This document shows positions 54,283-64,000 of a DNA stretch of 64,000 bases, one piece after another. Source of the DNA: Isoetes taiwanensis (lineage: Eukaryota; Streptophyta; Lycopodiopsida; Isoetales; Isoetaceae). The stretch spans positions 529,501 to 593,500 of the forward strand of contig JAJEKV010000210.1 in the NCBI GenBank assembly GCA_021234155.1. Direction: 5' to 3'. Made by a program: the position numbers and the translations under genes. The notes beneath the pieces are model-generated. The model was not told where the DNA came from, searched no databases, and saw only the letters and a list, made by a program, of their open reading frames with translations. How positions within the stretch are numbered: position 1 is the stretch's first letter; each line of letters begins with the position of its first letter.

Positions 54283-55095
54283 TACGTTATACGTTATAAA
54301 AAGCCCTTTTACTGGGCTTTCTGTGTTGGAAAGTGGGCCGACGGGCGTCAGCGTGGAGGCCCACTTGACAACACAGAAAGCCCAGTAAAAGGGCTTTACC
54401 TTAACGTAGAGGACGGCTGGGCCCAATCCAGCCGTGCCACGTGTCCGCTTGCAGGTGCAAACATCAGAAAAGCAGGTAAAAATAGTCAGAATGGGGCCTA
54501 AAAAGTCAGAACGCATGGTAAGAAGCGGCAGAATGCAGAATAAGATGTTGCACGATCTTTCAGGCCTAGAAAAGGTGACACGTGTCATCTATACATTAGA
54601 TGAGACTATGTTGGATTGGGCCCACCGGTCCTTACGGTATATAAGAAAATTGGGTTATCGCCGATTCGAGGAGGAATCCCCGACGCCACGGCCGGAGGCG
54701 TGGATTACCCTCGAATCGGCGCAGAACCGCCATTCTTATAACGCGGATGCAACTTAGGTTGCATTCTCGCTCTGAATCGCAGTAAAAACTTCGTAACTGG
54801 GGGTAGAAAGCATCGTAATGAGAGGTAGATGGCCGGAATGAGAGGTAGATCGCCGTAACTGTGGTAAATCTTCAAGAACGCATGGTAATTTCAAGAAGTG
54901 CCGGTGCTTCAGAGTTTCACAGAAGTTCCGGAAGAGAAACTTCGCCAGATGGCGCAATGCCATTGGCGGATGTGGCAGAATGCAACCTAAGTTGCATTTA
55001 CGTTATAGGAAGGCCCATTTGTGTCAACAGGGCCTGGGCTGCCGCGCATCGCATAACAAGAGAGCCCACTAAATGGGCTTTCCTATATATCGAAA
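54283..55095. mobile_element. Nested foldback element
   Basis: Several hairpins occur in 0.8 kb. (1) 54300-54328 and 54369-54397 are perfect 29-bp inverted copies (AAAGCCCTTTTACTGGGC...). (2) CGCCGATTCGAGG near 54660 pairs with CCTCGAATCGGCG near 54708. (3) 54747-54767 and 54977-54997 are perfect 21-bp inverted copies with imperfect extension to about 33 bp. (4) GGCCCATTT near 55014 pairs with AAATGGGC near 55070. ACGTTATA or TATAACG recurs at the arm borders, and the outer ends 54290 and 55090 also pair. It looks like a MITE inside a larger foldback element. Confidence 0.75.
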
Positions 55096-55399
55096 CAAAT
55101 TTTAGTTGAAGGTCGTCATACATAAATACTTTCAATTTATATGAATCCCTTAAATTTGTAATCATGAGACCAAAGTTGTACCAAGGCTAGAGACCAAAGT
55201 TTGGTGATACGGTAAGAGATGCATATATATTCGAAGGAGCTTTTTGAACTTTGTGAACTTGACAGCTAACCACCATGACGTGGTCAAATAGTTCTAATGC
55301 TTTCGTAAGTGATGGATTACATATATGCTAAACATTTAATTGGGGTGAAAATTGTGTTTGCTAACGTAGGTTGTATCTTGACGAATTAACCTTCACACG
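55096..55399. other. Intergenic
   Basis: No gene seen. Confidence 0.4.
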
Positions 55400-55495
55400 A
55401 GAACTCCAATTTAGGAACATTTTTTGAATTCTACTCTCCCACTAATAAGAATGGGGGGCTTTGATACCCCTCAAGTTCCACGAAACAATCTTCAT
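55400..55495 (-). pseudogene. LINE C ORF2 start (endonuclease N-terminus)
   Basis: MKIVSWNLRGIKAP is the conserved first strand with the catalytic Asn. Two stops follow, then MFLNWSSRVKV-like decayed sequence. No further catalytic blocks were found. Confidence 0.65.
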
Positions 55496-55509
55496 TTGAG
55501 TTTAGAACT

Positions 55510-57150
55510 TCAGGTAACAGGCCCATGTTCACTCGGAATATAGACCCTCTTTTGTCTCCTTTTAATCTGTTGAGGAGGAGTGGCAAAAGTTTGCACATTG
55601 GACTCATTAATCAGATCATTCCATGTATCTTCATCACTTCCTCCATCTTCATCCCAGAACTTCCCAAACAATCTAGAGGAAGGGTCCTTAAGATATTTGA
55701 GTTGCACAGCCAATGTTTTGTACATCTCTTCTGAGACATCCTCCACCTGGATAGAAGCTAGCTCTTCAACTATTGTGGGATTCATCTCTCCAACTACTAT
55801 GGGATCCGTTTGAGGCTCCAGTTGAGAAGGGATGTCAATTAGAGCCTCTACAGGTGCTGATCCCATTGTTGTCTCCAAGATTCCTAAGTCTTTAGGAAAA
55901 AGCTCCACCACAGGCAGGGGAGAGTCAGCAGTACAGTCATTTGGAGGTACAAGAAGGAAGACCTTAGGAGAACTTGGCTCTCCCTTGTCTTTGAAACCAG
56001 AAGAACCCTATGAGGAGGAATACTCTTTTTCCCGAGACATATTGGGTTCCCTTATTGAAAGAGTCATGGATCTAACCTCTTCAGCAGAGATAGACAATGG
56101 TAGATTCTCCTCCAAAATCCCCTTTCCTTTGAAATCAGGATTATTCAGAACTTTTACCTTGGACATGTCTTCTAAAAATTGCACTTTTTTTTTTCCATTC
56201 ACTTCTCTGTTTTTTCTCCAAGTTCCTGCCTAATCCTCCTTTGCTTTTTCCTTCTCTTTTTCTTCTCTGATTCTTTGTCTTCTTCTCTTCCTCTTCTCAC
56301 TACCATTTTTATTCTGTCTGTGCTTTTCCTGCTTACCTTTATTAGGGGTGATCCAATTTCCATCCTCATGATTTGCCCTGTTATGTGCATGAGGTGCATC
56401 CCTTTCTTCTCTCGCCCCCTTCCATACCTTCCTGCCATGTAGCCTAATTCCACAGGCTGGGCATGGTTGGGGAAGCTCCTGCCATGCTAACTTTAAGGTT
56501 TTGAATTTTCCAAAGTAATCCACGAAATTGATTGTGTCCGAAATTGACTTTAGCAGATCTGATTGCGCCCATACAAATTCTTAATTAATGCAATAGAGTT
56601 CTGATTTTTCGTCAGATAGCTTCTTAGGAAATCACCAACATAGAGGCTAATTTTCAAAGTCGGTTGGCAGAGCCAAATCATAGTTCCGGAGAGAGAAAGT
56701 TGCCCGTCCGTTGCCAGGGCCTTCGGGAGAGGACCTTTGAGGCAAAAGCCGCCTAGGGGGTTTAGGGTTTATGATCCGGCCTCAAACCCTCCAACGTGAA
56801 GATATAGTGCAAAGTCCTGGTCAAATTTGACAAGGATAGGGCATCAAAAACGTAAAGCTGGTGAGTTTCCAGGTTCTCGAAGGATTTGCATTTTGGGTGC
56901 CGAGTTTTGGTCTTTTGCACTTGGGACTTGGCCGAAAAGCTGTAGTTGTGAACACAACGCTAGGAATTGACAGAATGGAGTTTGGATTTGTCCTCCTCCC
57001 ACTGTGGCAATTAGAAATCAAGGACCTCTTTTGCAGTAGCAAGACATTCATAAATTCGTAATTTATGCATAGTATGCAATTAAATTCTGCTTTTTTATCA
57101 GCTGGCTTCCTAAGTCATCACCAGCATGCAGGCCAATTTTTTGAATTTTC
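55510..57150 (-). pseudogene. LINE C ORF1, zinc-knuckle-type, frameshifted
   Basis: From right to left: a decayed N-terminal part (ALSLSNLTRTLHYLHVGGF near 56800 and LSGTMIWLCQPTLKISLYVG near 56660). Then FVDYFGKFKTLKLAWQELPQ with a degraded knuckle PCPACGIRLHGRKVW (last Cys missing), and a Lys/Arg/Glu-rich tail to 56230. After a slip in a poly-A run at 56196 comes VQFLEDMSKVKVL to 55510, interrupted by one TAG. Plant LINE ORF1 proteins of the DUF4283/zinc-knuckle type have this order. A 90-bp unit at 56578-56660 is repeated at 57055-57150. Confidence 0.5.
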
Positions 57151-58518
57151 GGATAAGGTTTAGATAAAGGAAATAGCATTATAACGGTTCGGGCAGCCTA
57201 TTGTTGGGCAGCCGAGCTAGCAACCTTTTCAAAGTCAAACAAGACCAGGACCTTGCACGGCCACCTCACCAGAGGGGAGAGTCCAGACCCCAGAAGGAGA
57301 GCCCAAAAAAAGTCTCTGAGGCAGTCTTTTCTGGCAACGCTCCCCATGGGGGACTGTACGCTAATGACCACCCTTTTGGAGCTCGGATCCCCTATCCGAC
57401 CGTAGATTTTGAACTGATGCCACATCCAAGTGGAGCATTTGGAGTAGGGGATTTAGACCAAAATGATTTACGAGTGACTTCTTTACAAATTAACAACATG
57501 CTTCATAAGGGTCAGCTTATCTGTTTTTACACCGTGATCATATTGGTTTCCATAAGAAAATATATCAATTTTATTTTGAAAGAAAGCTTCTGATTTATCT
57601 CAACAAACAAGGTTCTATCCTTTCACTTTGAAAGAAAGCTTATGATTTATCTCAATAAACAAGGTTCTATCCTTTCACTTGAACTGCGGCGCTTTTAAAT
57701 CTTGGAATAAAACGATATACTAAAGAGTATCATTTATCTTGTTTCTTAGCATTACCTCTATATGAAGTGCATAATTTCGTATATCATTTGATGGGCAGAT
57801 TTGTTCAACATAATGCTGCGTTGTAGCATGTGGTTTATCATGAGACAATATGTTTCTAGAAGTAAATGTTTAGGTTGCCATTGGTGCGGCACGCAGAACC
57901 ATACCATGCAATGGACTTTTGATGCATGGTAGAATATATAGCATCAAGATTGTAATTGATAAAGTGCGTTGCATTGTGCAAAGTTGTGTTCTATTTGATA
58001 CCTTTACATTCTGGTCTAAAAAGCTACATATTGCAATGTCTTTGCAATTCTAGATACATGTGCTTTGTGTTTGGATAATCTCAACGTTTGATTATTGATG
58101 TTATTTGTGTTCATATTTTGAACAAGAACATAGTGATGGGTGATAAATCGTAGTGTTTCATAGCTTACCTGTTGGCCCTCTCATTGTTACCCTTTTTAGG
58201 CTTTGGCTGCAGGTAACTGGGACTCCACCTCCTTGGTTTTGTTCATATAGCATGGTGTTACGATTTGTGAAAGTTATATGTTATCATGATTCCCAATATC
58301 CCAATAAGTCTAAGGATTATAGTCTCATATGTCTTGCCAACAGAGCAAGAGTGAATCTTATTCTAAGATATTCTGTCTTAATGCAGGACAATATTTATTT
58401 ACTCCACTTATGGCCCAGAAAAAAAATAATAATAATAATTTGGTTGACAAAAGAAAATTGTTATTTGTTATATAATCTGGTACTTTCTTTTACTTTGATG
58501 AATGTTGACCATTTTAAA
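57151..58518. other. Gene-poor stretch with a 52-bp tandem duplication at 57575-57678
   Basis: TTTGAAAGAAAGCTTCTGAT...CTATCCTTTCAC occurs twice in a row (57575-57626, 57627-57678). A plus-strand frame of about 130 codons at 57201-57593 (KVKQDQDLARPPHQRGE) has no known family and may be chance. An (AAT)n tract lies near 58427. Confidence 0.45.
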
Positions 58519-59525
58519 GAATGAGAATGAGAATGAGAATGATTTTTTATCGTCCACTGGTCAATCAGCCTATGGGACCCATAAGGAACGCAAAGAAACT
58601 TATTTCTTGTCAGGGTTAAAAACCCCTGCCGCCTCAAGGGTTTTCGAGGGAAAACCGCGGGCGTAATAAGAATGCCATCAAACGCATAAGTATACATCAA
58701 TGTATATATACATGTCAAGTGTGTGCTCGAGGACATAGCTGATCTCGCATGTCCATAACCTCCTCGAAGGTATGATCCCAAAGACCGCACGGATCTTTGC
58801 TCAATGTCACATGTAACGGTGGCCGCCCGACCAACTCAAAGATAGCGTCCGGAATTTGATCATATGTCGGGCAACTTTGAAGGGTATGAGATTCATCCTC
58901 AATGACTCCCATTTGGCACATTGATGAGAGCATGCCCCGGCGTGGCTCACCAATCCATCCGCCCGCCTCAATTGAAGATGATGTGCCCCCGCGGCTAATG
59001 GAGGCAATGAGTCCGCGCTTTTCATGGGCAAGTGGGTACGCAGTAGCATTGCGGGCCTCGCTCCAATGTGGGATTTATGTGGGCGGTAGTGTGTCTTTGT
59101 CTTGACATGTTCAAGGGCATTGGCATCCCAAAGCTTGTTGAGGAAGCAAGCGTCAAGATATTGCCTCAAGCTATGGCGATCTGCCTCTGTTTGCACATGC
59201 ATGCACCTGTGCTCCTGCACATTCCATCTAGCCAACCATTGAGCTCTCTTTTCCCTCCAGCAGGCCTTGAGTCGCTGTGGCCCCATTGCCATGATATAAG
59301 CTAGTTTAGGGAGACGAGCATCGTCCATATTGACCACCTTCTGAAAATAGACAATGTGGCGATCAAGGGCCGCCCTCTGAAGAGTCAAGAATCATGTCTC
59401 CTGCAGTAGAATTTGATATGGGACTGTGGACTTCACCCCTAGTGCTCGTACTAAGAAGGCTTTCTGGACCTGCTCCAAATCATTCCAAGTAGCAAGTGAT
59501 ACTACTGGTCCCCATACTAAGGCTT
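58519..59525 (-). mobile_element. LINE B copy 2, 5'-truncated
   Basis: The 3' tail is a (GAATGA)n array at 58519-58541, then TTTTTTATCGTCCACTGG and CCTATGGGAC as in copy 1. The body matches copy 1 but extends about 130 bp further into the post-RT region (WGPVVSLATWNDLEQVQKAF near 59510), like the corresponding block of LINE A. Confidence 0.9.
58715..59525 (-). pseudogene. LINE B copy 2 ORF2 C-terminus, frameshifted
   Basis: TLQRAALDRHIVYFQKVVNM to RSLRQYLDACFLNKLWD (59388-59110) is nearly identical to copy 1. Small indels after about 59100 then shift the frame, and the end (CQMGVIEDESHTLQSC, to 58715) is read in another frame. It is more decayed than copy 1. Confidence 0.85.
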
Positions 59526-59749
59526 AAGTCAAATTTATAATTGTTTTGGCTTAAGGTCAGAGATATCGCTTAACCGGGTCTTTATGAAAAGTCCATAGAA
59601 GGTAAATGTCTGACGTTAAAAGTTTCCTCTTTTTTTTTTGTGGGGGAGGGGGTTCACCAAAGTATTAGTTATCCCAATTAGTCATGGAAAAACCCTTCTG
59701 ATTTTAAACGATAACTTAGCTCCTAAAATATCTAATTTACCCAATTAGT

Positions 59750-60275
59750 GATAAGAAGAATCTCAAGAAAATTCTGGATTCTATAGGAATCACAAGAGAA
59801 TCTTTGCAAATCTAGAGGAATCCAAGGGAATCATCATAAAAACTTTGAGAATCTACGGGAATCTTGATGGAATCTTGGAGAATCTAGGAAAATGTCCGTA
59901 GGATCTTAGAGAATCTAAGAGAAGCTACATATAATCTTAATGAATCTTGGGAGAATCATAGAGAGTCTAGAGGAATCTAAAAGAATCTTCTTAAATTCTT
60001 TGAGAATCTTGGGGAATCTTGGAGAATCTAAGGGAATCTTTACAGAATCTAAGGGAATGTAGGTGAATCTTTACAGAATCTTGGAGAATCTAGAAGAATC
60101 TTGGGATAATCTTTTATAGGAATCCTAGAGAATCTTGAGGAATTTTCATATAATCTAAAGGAATCTAGGAGAATATACATGGAATCTTGAGAGATGTAGA
60201 GGAATCTTGGGATAATCTTTGAAAATCCAGGGGAATCTCTGTAGAATCTTAGGAATCTAGGAGAGTCTTTCACAC
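59750..60275. repeat. GAATCTNGGGAATCT-type minisatellite
   Basis: Roughly forty imperfect copies of an 8-13 bp unit (GAATCT with TAGAG, TTGGA or TAAGG spacers) over 525 bp. The unit is out of step with codons and gives only repetitive F/R/D/S peptides in shadow frames. Confidence 0.85.
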
Positions 60276-60946
60276 TGGGTTTGTTTTGCAGAGTATTTTT
60301 CACACATTTTTGTCACCGATTTCTCCAAATGTGTAGGCTCTAATAATAATAAACTTGTATTGATATATTATTATTAATAAGCTACATAATCTGTACAGAA
60401 TAAATATAAATATTGTATGAAATATGTGTGAATGTATACGAAATGTGTAGGGAAATTTTTTTATTCAGGACGTAAGGGTGGTTCGATATAACACGAGCTC
60501 CATATTTAAAAAATATTGCAATGGAACTACATGGAAAATGGGTCATGGGGTATGAAATAACATTAATACAATAAAGAACATATGGGATACCATATGTTGT
60601 AAAATACACCGAAGTGTAAATATCTCTAGTTGAGCATGCCTTCTTCTTTGGTAGGTTGCCTTGCAGCCTCAAATACCTTAAAAATATACTATGGCCTCCC
60701 AGACCATTGAAATATGTTTAGAGTCGAAGGCAACCTTGAAGCAAGTAATAAAACGAACAAATAAAGGAAAACAATAACAATCATGAATCTTATGCTTACA
60801 TTAAAAATTGACAAACAAATGTGTAAATAATAATAAAATGATGCCAATATATGCATAATAATATTATTATGTATTCAGGATACAAATTGGAATTACATTT
60901 CAAAACATCCTATAAGTAAGTTTGTCCTTGGCAGCAAGTTAGCTTA
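60276..60946. other. Intergenic
   Basis: No gene seen; AT-rich with ATTATTAT tracts near 60370 and 60865. Confidence 0.4.
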
Positions 60947-61580
60947 TTACAAGTTGCAACTTGGATCTCCTGTGGAAAAACTCTTGCCCAACACGCAAAT
61001 CACAACTATGCAATCATACAACTTGACAAAGCTTACTTCAAAGCTTTCTTCAGGTGGATGCACATGATGAAGAGGCTTGCAAAATATGCTTTGAGAGGTA
61101 TATCCTTCTGTTCTTCTTTGAAGGACTAAAATACAAGCAAAAGCAACGAGATTCTCATGAACATAGTACTGGACCTTGCTGATGCAGCGAGTGGGGGAGC
61201 TAAGGGATCTGACGGCAATGGTGCCCACCGCCACGAAATATCTAGGAGAGCATGGGTGGATGGACACGACCAAAATAGATGTCTGACCGCATCCCATGTT
61301 GCCAATAATCCTCAAAGAAAAGGAGATGCATTTGGAAAAGGCTCATGAGGTGAAATAGAGCCTAGGGAAGAATTGGTTTGACTGCCTTCTTGCCTAGAGG
61401 AGTACAATGATCGAGAGATCGTTTGAGAAGGCGAAGGCCAGGAGAGTCATCTTCACCGTTCAGGAGCCTCCAAGTGAATTTTGAGATGAGGACCTTACTC
61501 TGCAATAAGAAATCCATCATATCCAAGCCACCTGACCACTTAGGGAGGATGCATTTAGAAGGGATTCTTATCTATGATCT
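60947..61580 (-). pseudogene. LINE RT C-terminal fragment
   Basis: Minus-strand CILPKWSGGLDMMDFLLQSK and FTWRLLNGEDDSPGLRLLKR (61560-61420) match the block after the RT palm in plant LINEs (PKxxGGLG...L...WRLLN). After frame breaks, a 122-codon frame (61315-60947) follows with FVAVGTIAVRSLSSPT and no clear family. It belongs to a plant L1-type LINE distinct from A and B. Confidence 0.5.
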
Positions 61581-61885
61581 TGGAAGTACATATCATTGTA
61601 AGTATTGGCATTTATTTATTGAATGATTATCCATGTAGTCATTTATTGTTGACAACTCATGCTGCTTCGCAAAAGCTCTCGTAAGAAATAGTCCATCTTA
61701 TTGCATATCAAAGTATTACAGACTTCACTATCCAGAACGTGAATCTTCATTCTCGTATTACGTGAATAAATACAATCTTGTACAATTGTACTAGTAAGAC
61801 CAGTAGTTTTATATGGATGTGAAGTCTAGGAGCTAGGATTACTATTACAAGAATTGGTTCCTAACCTATGCAATTAGATTCGCTA

Positions 61886-63022
61886 ATAATTTCCAACGTT
61901 TTTTTTTTTTTTTTTTTTTTTGAAGGTAAGAACTTTTTGTATTGATCAGATTGGAAGAATTACAATACAAAGATCCCTCATGGATCCCATGGATCCCACA
62001 TGGATCTGAGTTATATCTGCAGTTACAGTACTCATGAGTCTCTCTCAACTTCTTCTTCTATCTAACTAATACTACAGTATCAACATCTTCTCAGTTAAAT
62101 AGAATACTACAGGAGTCAAATTCCCATTTTCCATAAACTGCAGACAATCCTGAATGCTCCAAAAAACCTCTTGCAGAATTAGAAATGAAGAGAAAAGAGA
62201 CGAAGAGTAACCTGAACAATCTCCCGCACTGCTCAGAGAAGCCAATATGCTTCAAACTATGATCAAATTCTGCAACTTTACTACCAAATGTGAGATTAAA
62301 AGGAGATCTTTGCATTATCGGGATCGCCCGGTTACCTACCGTAATAAGCTAGACGACAGCCCCAGCCACCAAAACTCCCCTCTAAAGTTTGGTTTATAAT
62401 ATCTGGTCTTGATATGGAAGCATCTTCCTGGACACAATTAGATCCCTAGCTCGGCAATCTCAAACAAGTCTTACATCCTGTTTTAAAACTGTAGAATTAT
62501 GATCCGTAAACTTACCTGGCTCCTTCCAAGAAAACATCCCTAAATCTTTTTGCTAGCAAGAAAGAGCAAGAGGAGGGGAAAAAACCGTCTAATCAGAAGA
62601 TCCAACTGAAAAGACTGCTTACAAAAATCCAAAACAACTTTCTTTCTAATTCTCGCTTCATTTTGCTCCACCTTATAGGCTATGTGCCCTTTCGATGTGA
62701 TTTGCTGTAGCAAAATCATCATTCCTGTTGAAAAGATTGAGAGCAAAAGGCCACGTTAGTGGCTTACCAGCGTGAACCAAAAAGACCGCCTTGAAGCTGC
62801 TTCGAATCAAAGCCGGCAAAATCTTTGGAGAAAAGAACCTCCTAAATCATCGGCAAACCCCACTAGCATCCAAGCATGATTTCGAAATTGCAAGGGGGTT
62901 GTAGCAGTGCCGGACAGAGAGAGAGGAGGGCGGTCTCCTCTCTCTGTTGCCGCCCTAGCCGCAGACGTAGGCGGAGCGCCAAGAAACCATCTTCCCCTGT
63001 TGTGGCGATAATTTCCAACGTT
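61886..63022 (-). mobile_element. 1.1-kb poly(A) retroposon with 15-bp target duplication
   Basis: The inserted sequence 61901-63007 is flanked by ATAATTTCCAACGTT on both sides (61886-61900 and 63008-63022). On the minus strand it ends in about 23 A residues (about 61899-61921), preceded by CAATACAAAAAGTTC-like sequence common at plant LINE ends. The minus-strand start (right side) is GC-rich (CTCCGCCTACGTCTGC). No protein family was recognised; shadow frames have stops. It is either a LINE 5'-truncation or deletion derivative or a processed copy of a cellular transcript. Confidence 0.8.
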
Positions 63023-63305
63023 GATCAAATTCCTTAGCTAAATTCGCATTCAATACTTGTAACAACGTCCTCCATAGTTAGAATTCACGTGTTACATAGT
63101 TTAAAGCTTCAAGGGGTAGATGCTCGCCTGTGATATCGTTGATAAATATATGGAGCAGATGCACACGTCAGTTCAAAAAGTGCAAAACACAAGTCAGCAA
63201 TAACATAGGCTTACCTAAGTGAATGAAGAGACAAACTAAAAGAAGAATACTAAATTTTGCAAGTTTTTTGAAATTCTTTTTCAACTAAAGAATATAACAA
63301 AGTCT

Positions 63306-63383
63306 ATGCCTACACAGGGGATTGAACCCTGAAAAATCCCAGTAAGGCAATCAACTTCTCAACCACATCTTTACCCTATGCCA
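63306..63383 (-). repeat. tRNA-like module (minus strand)
   Basis: Minus-strand A-box-like TGGTTGAGAAG (63365-63355) and B-box-like GGGTTCAATCC (63329-63319) are spaced as in tRNA-derived SINEs. No clean cloverleaf; probably a SINE head or tRNA relic. Confidence 0.4.
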
Positions 63384-63550
63384 GAAGGCTCAGAGCTATA
63401 TTGAATAGGTTGGAGATAACTTGGTTCCTTCGATATAATGCTAGGGTTGCTTCAATATGTTTTATGTCTAGTAGGGAGGTGCTTAAGATAATCATTTCTT
63501 TCCGACCATTATAATAGTTGTTCCTACCAACAGGATTCTCCCTCACAATT

Positions 63551-63636
63551 AAAGATGGCTACATCATGGGTGAGTTGGTAGCAAAGCAATTAACAACACA
63601 CAATGTTAAGGTCCAATGTTCGCAATCATTGCTACC
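63551..63636 (+). repeat. tRNA-like module (plus strand)
   Basis: TGGGTGAGTTGG (63567-63578) resembles an A box and GTTCGCAATC (63618-63627) a B box. GGTAGCAA and TTGCTACC pair. Similar in design to the module at 5607-5681. Confidence 0.35.
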
Positions 63637-64000
63637 TGTAAAACAACAATAAGAAACATTGGACTAGGATAGAATCTCATCCACAAACGGTTAGTTTACT
63701 CTTGCCGAAACAGTCTTGAAGAATTTTTGCAAATCTTTTTGTCACTAGTGTGCGTTTTGGAATGTTGCTATTAGATATGGCTTGAGGACTTTTAAGCATA
63801 ATGGTCTTAGGATAGTATTGAGGTTGATTTATTTGCTGCTGAGTTCAAAATTTCACATATCCAAGAAAAAAACATGCATAAAACGAAAACATTAATTGCT
63901 TTGAGAAATTTGGAATTCTAATTCAATACGAAATAGGTTGCACGCTACCATAAGGATGCATAAAATGGTTGGGCTTGAGCAGAAGTTGGCATTTTATTGC
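63637..64000. other. Intergenic to the right edge
   Basis: No gene seen. Confidence 0.4.

Larger units (their letters stand above)
55400..57150 (-). mobile_element. LINE C, L1-type: ORF1 and the first part of ORF2
   Basis: A decayed ORF1 ends at 55510 on the minus strand. Fifteen bases later an ATG at 55495 opens MKIVSWNLRGIKAP, the hallmark start of a LINE endonuclease. ORF2 degenerates within about 100 bp and the rest is missing. Confidence 0.65.

Noticed and set aside
57201-57593. 130-codon plus-strand frame as a gene
   Set aside because: No start context, family or supporting splice signals; an opposite-strand frame is nearly as long.
60049-60303. Minus-strand frame opposite the minisatellite
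   Set aside because: Generated by the GAATCT repeat; low complexity and no start or family.
1-64000. CRISPR arrays, operons, ribosomal RNA genes and intact tRNA genes
   Set aside because: None seen; direct repeats lack regular spacers, and introns with plant transposons show nuclear eukaryotic DNA.

Overview
This is nuclear DNA from a land plant with a large, repeat-rich genome. I infer a seed-free vascular plant, most likely a fern. The evidence is Ty3/gypsy elements with a chromodomain, plant L1-type LINEs, PPR and pepsin-like protease fragments, GT-AG introns, and many decayed transposons in AT-rich filler. Nothing looks prokaryotic or organellar. No intact conserved single-copy gene was found; almost every recognisable coding stretch is a transposon gene or a gene fragment, usually broken by stops and frameshifts.

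Layout. 1-5.6 kb: a nearly complete but dead chromovirus on the minus strand (gag, protease, RT/RNase H, integrase, chromodomain), with a TATA box and a four-unit heat-shock-element-like palindrome in its presumed 5' LTR. 5.6-6.2 kb: a tRNA-like module, a hairpin and a diverged duplication. 6.3-14.6 kb: a pogo-like DDE transposase cut apart by a LINE tail, a ~1.9 kb insertion and a 4 kb L1-type LINE (A), which is joined to a second copy of part of its own RT. 16.0-19.6 kb: two minus-strand fragments of a plant transposon-associated domain ending in a WP motif, on either side of a small acidic-protein gene. 18.3-24.4 kb: a dispersed GC-rich 13-bp palindrome, a 101-bp perfect inverted repeat and a second foldback, partly inside introns of a decayed multi-exon gene ending in an FCP1/NLI-phosphatase-like domain. 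27.0-29.1 kb: a decayed intron-containing tyrosine recombinase related to the Crypton/DUF3504 group. 29.6 kb: the C-terminal piece of an A1 aspartic protease. 31.2-33.0 kb: a candidate non-autonomous Helitron. 34.4 kb: a PPR fragment. 35-39.4 kb: no genes seen. 39.4-44.9 kb: an inverted duplication containing gag, then two internally deleted plus-strand Ty3/gypsy elements. 46-55 kb: a 5'-truncated LINE (B), a 582-bp TA-flanked MITE, a GC-rich foldback and a nested foldback element. 55.4-63.0 kb: LINE C (ORF1 and the start of ORF2), a second LINE B copy, a GAATCT-type minisatellite, a LINE RT fragment and a 1.1 kb poly(A) retroposon with a 15-bp target duplication. The right edge has two tRNA-like modules.

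The recognised genes form no pathway; the window records successive insertions. The parts least explained by known families are the 18.3-24.4 kb palindrome family with its FCP1-domain host gene, the short-repeat tails shared by the LINEs, and the 40-41 kb inverted duplication that could make double-stranded RNA from gag sequence.
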